50,372 bases of DNA from Rhizophagus sp. LPA8_4_AMF (Eukaryota > Glomeromycota > Glomeromycetes > Glomerales > Glomeraceae): contig JADRCO010000134.1 of assembly GCA_021464525.1 (NCBI GenBank), positions 1-50,372 on the forward strand, given 5' to 3'. Each line of letters opens with the position of its first letter. Position 1 is the first letter of the stretch. The notes under the pieces were generated by a model that ran no database searches, was not told the DNA's origin, and saw nothing but the letters and a program-made list of their open reading frames with translations. Positions 35,720 to 46,846 of this stretch are shown piece after piece. Both the position numbers and the translations under genes were made by a program.

Positions 35720-37600
35720 ATGATTGTAAATGGTAAAATTACTGTCCCGCATTTGTAGATTCGAAAAAAAAAAAAATTTTATTTAAGAAATTTATTACTT
35801 GTATTATTATATTTTTTTCTTATTTATTTGTCTATATTTTTATATTAGTTCATAAATATATGTAGATGTATTTTTTTGATTTTTAAATTTAATTTTTTTA
35901 ACCAGTTATTTATAAAATAAAAAAAAATAAATTATTAATCATTAAAAAATTTTTTTTTCATGGGATTAAATTGATGGAAGGTTTGTAGATATATAAGAGT
36001 TTTCCTTTAACAAGGGTGATTTATCGTAATATCGTTATAACGCACATTAGTCATCTGACCTTCCTAATTATACGCCAAGAAAGTTCTTTCAGTAACCTCT
36101 AACAGGCAACGTACCCACAACCGAGTCAGATTTAAAGATTTAAGTCCTGTCTTGGTATTATAACGCGTCAAAATAGTTTCATAGCACCATGAAGTCATTA
36201 TTGACGCTCAATCATGGTCACGGTGTCCAATGAAGTGTTATTGCTTGGAAGTTATTGCTTGGAATTAATTTTTTTCTACTCTTCATCAATTATGATAATG
36301 GTGTACAGAGGATTTTCCTTTTACTGTAAGATCCTGTCTGCACGAAATTGATTTGCACAAAAACTTGCCGTTTGATAACCATACTTTGAAATAGATTAAC
36401 TATTTATGGAGGGTCTTGAAATTACCATCCTCAACTGTATTGCGAGAGTATTGATTTTGAAAAGTGATAAAATCACCATCCTCTATACCGTAATCTATAA
36501 TCAGATCTGTTTCTAATGAATATCTCTCAATATAACTTGCATTGTAGATTTAATAATGCTCAAAAATATTCTCTTGTTTCTTAAAAATAATTCATACAAT
36601 TATTGTAGATATTCTCCATCAATTCTAAATTATATTTTTTTTAATTGCAAAAGTTAATAATTCAACACCATATTTCAAAAGACCAAACTTATTAACTGCT
36701 AAACTTAAAACCACCCATTTAATTTAAAACTATCATGAATTGTTAAAGGTAAAGTAATTTCTGAAAAATATTTTCATAATTTTATGACAATGCCATATCT
36801 GAATTATTCGAATCCATATGATAAAAATAATTTAAAGAAATATTATATTCATTAAAAATAATAAATAAAAAGGCCAATGTTCTATTAATGTTATCAATTA
36901 ATTTCACTCCAAGTAAACATCCTTTTCCGAAATTATGCTTTTCAATTCATCCGCAAATTGAACTCCATACATTTGTTACTATAATCGATTTTCTTAAAAG
37001 CCTGCAATATAATTTTATAATCACTTGGAATTACATTTTCCATGATTATCCTGGCTTATTAGAATAATGCGTATATTATATCTTTGTATGGATTAAATAA
37101 AAGTATTTGAACGTAATCCTTGGTTTGTTAACGTCATTACATTCATCAGAATTTTAAATACATATTCTAATTTTATCATTTTTATTACTTAATTTATCAT
37201 AATTTTCTAACGATAATTTTTTTTCTTTAAATTAATCTTTATTAGAATTCTAAATGCGTATTTAGTTGTAATTTGAATATTATTCAGAAGAATTTCGGAT
37301 CGATATTCTTTTGATAGATGATTGAATGGTCTAGGCATATTTTCCAATAATATTTCATGATGGAATTTTAAAATTCACTACTACGATTAATTATAATAAG
37401 TATTCATATGTTTCATAATGTTATAAATAAAATATCTAATAAAAAAAGTATCAAAAATATTGCAATTCAATAAATTAAAATACAATTTATACAATCATTT
37501 ATGTATATCTAAAGTAGCAATAGGAATTTCTAATTCAATTGAAAGAATAATAATTTTGTCCTTTAAATTCTTTTTATCATTAAATTTTTCATACTTGGGA

Positions 37601-37700
37601 GAGATACGGAAAAATGCACAATTCCGTATTTCTATAAAATACGTTTTGTATAAACGAATTTTCACTGACCGATACGGAATTGTGTATTTTCCGTATCTCT
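37601..37700. repeat. Inverted repeat with 29-bp arms
   Basis: The left arm 37601-37629 (starting GAGATACGGAAAAATGCACA) is nearly the reverse complement of 37672-37700, with a 42-base loop. Arm mismatches are few. The stretch that follows (37701-37770) has several copies of an ACGTATCT/AGTATAC word. It is likely a MITE or part of a larger dispersed repeat. Confidence 0.7.
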
Positions 37701-37783
37701 CAGTATACAAAAACGTATCTAAACGTATCTCTAAGTATACAAACGTATCTTTCAGTATAAAAAATGTATCTACTTTTTTTATA

Positions 37784-37852
37784 GGGCAGCGTGGCCTAAC
37801 AGTCAACGTCGTATCTAAGGTACATAGTCCCGCTCGGGGCTGAATTCACTTC
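37784..37852 (+). pseudogene. tRNA-Leu-like relic
   Basis: The segment begins GGGCAGCGTGGCCTAACAGT, close to the 5' end and A-box of a class II tRNA-Leu. It has an anticodon-loop-like TCTAAGG and a long variable-arm hairpin CCCGCTCGGGG. The T-arm/B-box is degraded (CTGAATTCAC instead of GGTTCGAATCC) and the 3' acceptor strand does not pair with the 5' end, so it is not a working tRNA. It could be a plain pseudogene or the head of a tRNA-derived SINE or chimeric repeat. Confidence 0.45.
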
Positions 37853-38559
37853 CCTTAATCCATCCACATAGAACGCCCTAAAAGTAATAGTCCCCCCAGA
37901 AGCCAAATCCTCCATACATTTATCGTAAAACGTATCATTTTGTACTTCGAAGCATGACTGCTCGTAATAATTCATGTGATTTTAAATCCACGTGATGATC
38001 GCTGCGGCTCTTTTGCTGTATTTTCTGAATTAAAATTAATTAATTTGAATGTAAATAAAGAAATTGATAATTTCATTCAAGAGATAGGCGAGGAATCTAA
38101 AACTTTATCAGAAATTGAAAGTTTAGTTATTGAACTTAATGAAAAAAATCTACAATTTTTTGAGTTAAAGATTAACGAAATTCTGCAATATTGAGAAATA
38201 TATTTATTAAGTTAGAAAGTTTACCCCTCAATTATGCTTATTTAACATCAATTGACCAATGCACAATCGCTATACATTGTATTAATGAGTTATAGAAAAG
38301 ACGTTATAACACCAAATACACGAATATAAAAAATTAAAGTTTTCATAAGAGAATAATTATGAGAGTAATGAGACAACAATTAACGGATGATAATTGGTGG
38401 CACAGTAATATGTGAATGGCACAGCAAAAAAGCGTCAAAGTCACGTGATTTCACGTTAAAAATTTTTCCCGACAAGAAATTTAAAGTTTTTTTTCATGGG
38501 ATAACTTTAATAATTGCTTTTTTAATTTGTATAAACTTCTTTGAAATTGTTAGCGTTTG

Positions 38560-38948
38560 AAGTTTAAAGGCTTATTATTAGTATTTTAGTTTAGATTTTA
38601 GATTTAAGTTCTTCGATACGACGATACATGGATCAGTTGTTTTATTTTGGTTCAACATCTTGGAATAATTTAGAATTTTAATGTTATACTAATAATTTTT
38701 TTCCCAGGGGTTTTGGAGCATGTTTGATTCAACTTATTTTATGTGCTATAAGTAAGGGTGTTATTTTTTGTTTAATTATATATATATATATCGGGTTAGC
38801 ATCGCTGTTTTGTGCTTTTATTAGATAGATCGGTTAGTTATAGAGGGATTATTATTTTATGTAATTTTACTACTAGGTGTTTTGTAAATTATCGTCCTTT
38901 GGACTCAGATAATAATAAAAACGCGCTACTAGCTTAAAAAAAAAAAAA
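38560..38948 (+). mobile_element. Possible retroposon 3' end with A13 tail
   Basis: Non-coding sequence ends in CCTTTGGACTCAGATAATAA, then ACGCGCTACTAGCTT and 13 A residues (38936-38948). It looks like the 3' untranslated end of a non-LTR retroposon. The 5' limit is arbitrary. No target duplication or coding part was identified, so this is a weak call. Confidence 0.25.
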
Positions 38949-40354
38949 GTGAATGGTGCAGCATTGAGCACCTCCCCGAGTATAGGTTAATATCTTAGTC
39001 CCTCTTTTTTTAATTATGATTGGTTCAAAAATAATTATCATTAGCCACACATTCCTGTGTATCATTTCTTGGAGAAAATATTTTTGCGCGCCTTTTTAAA
39101 CTCATACCGTAACGATTTAACTTATACTCTCTGCTTAATGTAATTATCGAATAAGCATACTGCATACCTAACTTATGCGTGGAACAATAATAATTCACTC
39201 ATTTGCATGAACGCATGAATTTTATATTCGATTCCCCCCTTTTTTATAGGTAAATTTTAAACTTTCTTTTTTTAAAAAAAAATAAAAATAAAAATTCTTT
39301 ATATTTACATGCTTTAAATGTTAAAAAGAATAAATATTAAATGTATTAAATGTTATACTGCAATAACACTGAAATTATTACTACAATAACGCGTTTTGAT
39401 GTTATCAGTTATTACAATAAAATATAAAAAATCCACAACTATATAAGCTAGCCTCCCGAAATTATAAAAACTTTAATAATCTACAGAATAACTCTATTAA
39501 GTTTTTTGTTTATTTTTCTTTGACTAAAGTATTACCCTGAAAGTAAAAAAAAACACAAACGCGTCTCAATATTATTCAAATCACCAAAATTTCAAGCTAG
39601 GTAAACGAAAATTAATATGTAAGCATTTCCATACCTTATATACTGTACAACTTTCCCTAGATGTTTTTTCGCCTGTTTAGTTTGACCAAAGTGCAGAAAT
39701 TACATAATGAAATCTTTACAGAACAATGAGTGCGTTTTTTTATGAAATTTCTACAGCTTCATGTCAATATTCTATACCCGAAGTTCTGAACTGCTATTGA
39801 AAAATATTTATATTAACAAAACTTTTAAATATATTTTTAAAAAACATAAAAGTGGAGAAAAAATAAAGGGATTTTTTTTCGGTAAACGGGGATATTATCA
39901 GGGTCTGGGGTTAAGATTCCCCCATTTGGCATGAATGATCATCAGATGTCATGCAGTTAAATAAGATGATCAAACAATTTAAACAATGATACAATGGATA
40001 CAATGAGTAATTGAGTTGGGCAAGATATTATGCATATTCACTGATTCACGGTTTTTTTGCCTTTCTTAGGAAATATTTACCTCAACATGAAACTGATAAT
40101 CTGTCCTTATTTTTTAAGATAGCTATGGACATATGATTTTCACGGCAAAATGCATCATTTGATTTAGGTAGTACCATATAATGTAGTAAGTATTTTATCA
40201 ATGCAAATCAAAGCATTGGAATTTAGATACACTTTTTTTTTTTGTTTCACAATTAACCATTTTTTTTTTAAAAGAATTAACCATTAAAAAAAAATTAATC
40301 ATTTTTTTTTTTTTAAGAAAATAAAAAGAATTATAAACCTTTATATATTTCATT

Positions 40355-42831
40355 ATGTCTTATAGTCAAAATCTATCAGTTAATGCTGCAATTAATAGAG
40401 CATTTGCATTAATAGATTATAATATTTACAATGATATACACAAACAATATGAATTTTTTCAACAAATACTTCTTGCAAATGATTTACTTACAGAGAATGA
40501 AAAATATGAAGCAATAATAATAATAACTAAAGTTTATGATAGTTTTAAAATTGCTCTCAATGATGGAATAAAAAGAACCTGTGAAATTTGTGAGCAAGAA
40601 TGTTTAGCTACATTATATTGTGAATGTTGTGTTCGAAAATATTTAAAATCTAACTTTTCAAATTGGACATCTGGAAATAAAAATATTAATAATTTGATAC
40701 AAGAATGTCAAATGAAAACATTAAAACCAAATAGGGTAATAGAATGGATTCCATATAATAATTTGGAAAATATTAAATATCTAACAAAAGGAGGATGTTC
40801 TGAAATTTATACAGCAGTTTGGATTTATGGTCACTTTATTGAATGGGATTCTAAAGGGCAACAATTAAAAAGATTTGAGAGACAAGAAGTTATACTTAAA
40901 AGATTAGAAAATGTTGAAAATGCAAATCGAAATTGGTTTGAAGAGGTTTGTAATTCGAAATTATTATTTTTTTTTTTAATATTATATTAAGTTATTAATG
41001 AATTTTTTTACAGGCCAAATCACATTTAACTATAAGCAATAAATGGGCAGGTGTCGTTCAATGTTATGGTTTAACCCAAGATCCATCAAATGGAAATTAT
41101 ATGCTCGTAATGAATGAGATGAATACCGATTTAAGAAAATATTTGCATCAAAATCATAATAAGCTTACATGGAAAGAAAGAATTCAAATTATTACGGATA
41201 TAAGTGATGCACTTGCGAAAATTCATGAAGAAAATGCGATTCATAGAGACTTGCATTCTGGAAATATATTATATAATTTTGGTAATGCATTCCGTATTAG
41301 CGATCTTGGATTTTGTGGACCTGCAGATATACCATTAAAAAGTATATATGGAAATCTTCCTTATATAGCACCTGAGGTTATTGTTAGAAAAGAACAAACT
41401 TTTAAATCTGATATTTATAGTATTGCAATGCTTATGTGGGAAATTTCATCCGGACAACCACCATTTATTAATTATGAACATAATTATGATCTTGCTATGA
41501 ATATTGTTAATGGTATAAGACCAAAAATTGTATCAGGAACTCCTTTAGAATATAAAAATTTAATGAAACAATGTTGGGATGCTGATCCATCAAAACGACC
41601 TGATGTTGGAACACTTTTAAATGAAATAGATAAACTTAATCTATTTTATCAGAGTAAATCAATTGATCAACCCGAAGAAAATAATAATTTAAAAATAAAT
41701 AGTAATGTTAATAGTCAAGAAAGTTATACAAATAGTACAAGTAAAGTTTTTCAATTTGAAAAATTTCCTGAACCAAAAAATGCAACAGAAGGTAATATAT
41801 TATTTACTTTTTAAATTTTTAAAATAAGGACCAACAACTTGTATTTTATTAATAATTTGTTTATTATTTTTTTTTTATTTAAATTAATAGAAGAATTAGA
41901 AGGTATGAATGTTATTTACCGTTTATAAATTATTAAATAGTTAATTATTTTTAAAAATAATTTTATAGCATTTTATAGTAAACCAACTGATTTTAATATT
42001 CCTGATAATAGTAAGTATTATTGCACGGCCCTATAGGATCATGCTAATTTTTTTGACCGATATTTTTATTATTGTTCAATATTGATGTGAGAAGTTTATT
42101 TGCGTACAATATTGAAAAGAAATTTCTATTTAAAGCATGATCTGCATTAGCCGTACGATAATATAGATATTGTACGGTGGTATTTATATTGGTTAACGTC
42201 ACGAAGTGACGTTAACCAATATAAATACAACACCGTACAATATCCATTATTATATTTAATATATATTTTATTTATCTATCTTAACTTTTTTTAGTTGATG
42301 ATTTTAAATCGAGTAATCAGAAGAATAAGAAGAATAAGAAGAATAAGAAGAATAATACATCAAAATTAAGTAGAATATTTAAAGGTAATTTAATTAATAA
42401 TAAATTTTATTTTATCCTATAAAATAATCAAATATATAAATACTAATCGTATTAATTTATTTAGTTGGTTGTAAAAATTTATTCAAAATATTTAAAAGAA
42501 ATTCAAAGGATGGTAAGTAAAATAAGTATTAGTTATTTACTGATCTAGTAGTATATAAATGTGACCCATTTATATACTAAACTAGGTCAGTAAATAACTT
42601 TTTGGATATACTAATTGGTCCGCCAGTTTATAACTGGCGGAAAATTTACTAGATACCAATTAGTAGCCAGGTGATAATAATTGTTACGTTAATTTAATTA
42701 TTTAATATTTAATATAATTATATAACAGATAATTATTTTTTTTAGGTATTCAAAATGATAAAAAAGGGAAAACCATCATTTACGTTACCACATTCGTTAA
42801 AACAACGCAAAAAAAAAGTAAAGAAAAATGA
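40355..42831 (+). CDS. Protein kinase with cysteine-rich N-terminus, possibly frameshifted in its tail
   Basis: Exons 40355-40945, 41014-41791, 41891-41902 (a 12-nt microexon), 41969-42010, 42295-42384, 42465-42512 and 42746-42831 give about 548 residues. The N-terminus has C76-x2-C79-x3-C83-x5-C89-x-C91-C92, a probable zinc-binding cluster. The kinase domain follows, with loop LTKGGCSEIYTAVW, lysine in VILKRL, catalytic HRDLHSGN (D276), DLG in place of DFG, and APE. It is likely an active Ser/Thr or tyrosine-kinase-like enzyme of the family expanded in arbuscular mycorrhizal fungi. The tail has a (KN)-rich repeat (42313-42353). In the last exon the frame stops at 42829. Shortening an A6 run at 42760-42765 by one base would open a frame that splices to an eighth exon ending at 42933. 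Several tail introns contain hairpin elements. Confidence 0.8.
42017..42245. mobile_element. Hairpin (foldback) element in a kinase-gene intron
   Basis: Positions 42166-42202 and 42206-42244 form an almost perfect inverted repeat with a 3-base loop; arms include TATTTATATTGGTTAACGTC. Further out, about 42020-42050 is inverted relative to 42131-42158 (CATGATC and GGCCGTGC-type words). The word TATTGTACGG or close variants recurs in both orientations. It fills most of the intron between exons 4 and 5. Ends are approximate. Confidence 0.65.
42531..42668. mobile_element. Two adjacent hairpin elements in the next-to-last kinase intron
   Basis: The first hairpin (42531-42599) pairs GTTATTTACTGA..CTAG..TATATAAATG with its reverse complement. 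The second (about 42609-42665) has nested symmetry, with CTAATTGGT/ACCAATTAG outside and CCGCCAGTT/AACTGGCGG inside. Both lie within the intron between exons 6 and 7. They look like small non-coding foldback repeats. Confidence 0.6.
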
Positions 42832-42933
42832 GAATGACTTTTATGGTATGTGAAATTATTTAAATTAATAATAATTTATTTTTATATTGGTTTTTAACTC
42901 TAACTTTGCTTTATAGGTAAAGATGAGATATAA

Positions 42934-45143
42934 AATAATCTAAATCTTCATTCAGAAGAATAGAATGAATTGGAACTTCAATAACAAAATTATTATATCT
43001 GAGATATTTGTCGTTATTATAAATTATTTAAACACAAAGATTAGAGTAGTAAAGAAGGGATTTCTTAGTTTGTAATTTAAATAATTTATTTTCACATTAT
43101 ATCTTAACAATAAATTATTAATATAAGGATTAACGCTTACCGGAGGTAAAAATTCATCAGGGTAAAAATCATCCCAGGTAAAATTCACCTGGGTGATTAT
43201 ACCATATTACATAATTTATATTTATTATATTAAAATTTAAATTTTTTTGTTTTTAATAATTTATTTAATAAGTATTTAAAAAAAAGTTATTGAAATATAC
43301 GCTAAAATACATAATTCATCGCCTAGTGTGATCAGGTGATTTGTCGATCAATTAAAATTATCTGAAACACCGAAAATCACCAAAAACAAAAATTTTTTGA
43401 GTGATTATTGGCCAAATTATCCGTGTTTCACTGGTTTCCCTAATTTAGTACTGATAATTAGTCCGAAGTGTAACGAAGGACTATATATTTCTACGTAAGT
43501 TGATAAATGTCCGGATGTCCGTCCTGTACTCCCCATATAACATTGTCCGGCGTCTTACAAAATACCCTTTGGTATTATTTAATTTTTGAATCAAGTACTT
43601 TGTAAAGTACCCGGGGTATTTTATGCAGTGCTAAACGACATGTAAACTGGTAAAAGTTAAAAAAATAAAAAAATAATATTAGAAAGTAAAAGTAAAAATG
43701 ATGGATTCTAATAAGTTTTAAAAAATACCGACATTCAAAGTTTCAAACATCAAATTCAATTTGCGGACTTTTATGTTGGTTTAACTTTACTAATATACTT
43801 ATATTGTAACTTATGTGATAATGATATAACATACTGCAATTTGACAATATAAGTGCAACTTTATCATTCCATCCAAGTCATTAACGTGCTTATTTGAATA
43901 GGCTTTTAATGCACCGTTACATTATGCGCCAAAGAATATTTGGAAATTATGTCCATAGGAAAATAAAATTATTGATATAAAATAATAAAATCGATTTTTT
44001 TTTTATTTATATTTATTCTTACTAGTTTGAATCCAAAAATTTATTATATTCTGAACTACCTTTTTTTTTTCTACGATGTGCATAATACTGTATAAACGCA
44101 ATTAATAATGCGCTTACATTGTGTTATAATTTTTTTTTTATATTTCGCTAATATATTAATGAACAATTGTAAATATCACTGGATTTAATTTTTCTTTGCT
44201 TAATCTTTTTTACCCAATTATGTGAAGTACATTAGATGAGTAACGAAAGACAAATATAATCACGTGCCCTCCTTTAACAACTAAAGAAAAAAAGGAGTAA
44301 TAACACATTTGATCCTTCGATTTTAACTGAACAAGTACATGAATTCCGTTCGAGATATTAACGTTAACAAGTATTAAAATAAAATATGAAAAATAAAAAT
44401 CCCAAATCTCCCAGTTAGCACGATAAATTCTTACAAATAAGCCAATTTCTATTTGCTCTAACCAGATTCTTGAAGTCCGAGTATTCATAGTTTATTGAGT
44501 ATTAAATTTTTTTAATCGATCAATATAATAATTTTAATATTCAATTTTTTTCATTTTTATTTTGTTACTTTTAATTTATTTTTTTAACCTATCGGATTAT
44601 GTTTTCCGTTATCTGTTATTAAATTAAATTGCCGTATTTACTAGAATTTATACATACTATGCAACTCATTTAATAATTGAGATTAATTCAGATGATTCCT
44701 ATTTTATGCAATTGTTCATTTTCATGATTTAAAACATCCTGCGCCCAAGAATTTTATCATAATACTTTAAAACCATTACGCTCCACTTACAAAAAAAACC
44801 ATGTGTAAAAATATTTTTTATAATTGTAATTTATAATTTTAATGTGTAGCTCCATTAGTTGCTCAATTCAGAAATGTATGAATAAATTTTAATTAAAACA
44901 TTAAAGTGATTAAACCTTCAAAATACAAAAAAAACTATTAGTAAAAGTAAATTTACGTGTAAAACTAAGTTTCACTTAGCGAATATTTTTTTAAAAAAAT
45001 TAAAATATAAAAGTTTAACTTGATAAATAAATTTTTTTGTTAAAAATTTTTTAATCAAAATTACAAAAGTTTATTACGGTTAATATCTAACCATATTTAC
45101 CTAATTTTACAAAATTTATGTTTGATTAGCCTACTTTATGATA
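42934..45143. other. Spacer between kinase and alpha-kinase genes
   Basis: No supported gene. At 43142-43198 a GGTAAAAATTCATC-type word repeats and ends in a hairpin (CCCAGGT at 43173-43179 with ACCTGGG at 43187-43193). At about 43462-43484 TAGTCCGAAG..GAAGGACTA is a short palindrome-like repeat. The minus-strand open frame at 44210-44488 (92 codons) has no domain and is not called. Confidence 0.5.
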
Positions 45144-46846
45144 TTATTCATTATTAATATTACGCAATTTTAATTGTTTACAAATATCGTTACATCTATG
45201 ATTTGCCAAGAACAATTTTTTAATTCCATCTTCACCAAAATTTGTTCCTCCAAATCTTAGAGAATCAATACAATGTATAGCTGGATCAGTTAATAAGAAT
45301 TCATCATCAAGTTCAATTCCTTGAAGATCACAAACCACTAAATATCCTTCAGTGTAATCATATGTGAAATGGACAAATGCTTCAAGAGTAGGTCGAAGTT
45401 CTGTAATTACACCACTATTTGTATTGAATCGTTTATACTCGGCATTTTCAAGTTTTGATTCAATAGCATAATATTGATGACCGTCAATAGTACTACTGCG
45501 CAAAAGTTTCACATCGAGAAAATTTATCTTAGGAATCTTCTTTCGTTCAGCAATCCGATTAAATTCTGTAGAGAGAAAAACTGCAACTGAGGAAACTTCT
45601 ACTGACTCAAGATACTTTTCAAGAGGATTACATTTCCCAACATGAAGGTATTCTTTTATTACCATTTTTTTTGTTGGTTTACTCTTGATATCAATAACAT
45701 AATATGCATATTTTTCAGCACCTGCAGAAAATGGTTGTAAAGCAATCTTAAAGGAGAAATTTTCAGTATAGAGATTTGATTTGTTGAAGTATTTTGGATT
45801 TTTAAGTTCATCAAGTGTTTTAGGAATAAGTTTCCACCACATAACAACACCTTTTTGCAATGGAAGAGTATTCCAATCAGGCTCATTGGAATTCATATTA
45901 AGTTTTTTTTGTTGTAAAGAATATATTTCTCTGGGATTGCTTCCAATAGTACTAGTTAATGAAACGGCAATAGTAATAGATGATGAGGTAGCTTTAACAA
46001 ATTTTTCAATTAATTGAATTGGATCTGTCCCCACAAGATCAAATACTGGAAATCACCAATTATACTACGGAAAATTTGAAGCATTTTTTCAGTATGATTA
46101 GTAATTTTTCCAAAAAAATAAAGAATATTTTTTGATTGCATCTTTTCTAGTACATTTTCTGCGGTTAAGCCATATGGATCACCACTTGGATAATTATCAT
46201 CCAAATTTGTAAAATTCCTACCATGTGGTGGACTATCACCAATATGAAGAACAACCCGAGTGTTATTTTTCCAATTCATTTTGGTTATTGCTGCATTAAG
46301 ACCTCCAAGAACATCCTCTGGAGCATCATCATTATCTGATGAACTAGATGGTGTTACATCAAGCATATACTGTATAAATTTGTCATATTGATCGGTAAAA
46401 TCAAAAATTTGTAGACGTGAAGATCCATCATTATGATCTCGATATCCACAAAAACCAACCCAAAGTTCAATGCTTGGATTTGTACGTTTAATGTAATTTA
46501 TCACTTGTAAGATACAGTCTCTAGAAGCAGCAATATGAGACCCCATGGATCCAGTGCAATCTAATACAAAGCAAAGATCAACTTTCATTGAAAGTTTGAT
46601 ATTATTGAGCGTTTTGGATATAGCCTTTTCTCGTACAAATTTAGCTTTATTCCTTAATTCATTTTCCCTTGTACTGGAAACTAGAGTATCCGCCTCATCG
46701 GCGTAGCGTTTCAAACGTTCTTCAGTGAGGTTTAGTTTATCTAAATCAGTTATAAGTGAAGGGGGAAGAGAAGATGTGGATGACATAATAGGACTTGTGG
46801 TGCCTGGATTTTTTGTATTTTTTTTCTTAGAAAACCACTTGGACAT
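45144..46846 (-). pseudogene. VWA plus alpha-kinase fusion, interrupted by a one-base frameshift
   Basis: The first part (46846 to about 46045) starts MSKWFSKKKN. It holds a von Willebrand A domain from about residue 86, with the MIDAS motif DCTGSMG (D96, T98, S100) and later GDSPPHGR. The second part (about 46044 to 45144, other frame) carries an alpha-kinase domain: the lysine strand MVIKEYLHVGK, the core FVHFTYDYTEGYLVVCDLQG, then TDPAIHC and FGGTNFGEDGIKKLF, and a closing CNDICKQL zinc-coordinating region. Alpha-kinases (MHCK, eEF2K, VwkA) phosphorylate Ser/Thr in helical substrates. VWA-alpha-kinase fusions are known from Dictyostelium VwkA. Domain order and continuity show one gene with one base missing near 46043-46048. 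It may be a pseudogene or an assembly error, since the rest is free of stops. Confidence 0.82.

Larger units (their letters stand above)
35720..40354. other. Repeat-rich 4.6-kb spacer
   Basis: No intact gene. Minus-strand reading around 36400-36540 and 37495-37600 gives 35-45 codon stretches that look coding-like (for example YSLETDLIIDYGIEDGDF), which may be decayed gene fragments of unknown family. The plus-strand open frame at 37976-38194 (72 codons, Glu/Leu-rich) has no recognisable domain. Hairpin repeats, a tRNA-Leu-like relic and an A-tailed segment are listed separately. Confidence 0.45.

Noticed and set aside
37976..38194. 72-codon Glu/Leu-rich plus-strand open frame
   Set aside because: No domain, no neighbouring exons that join, unclear start; could be a fragment but not supported.
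38800..38850. GGTTAGCATCGCTG segment considered as a tRNA
   Set aside because: No cloverleaf can be drawn and no B-box is present.
44210..44488. 92-codon minus-strand open frame
   Set aside because: No recognisable domain and AT-rich composition typical of spacer.
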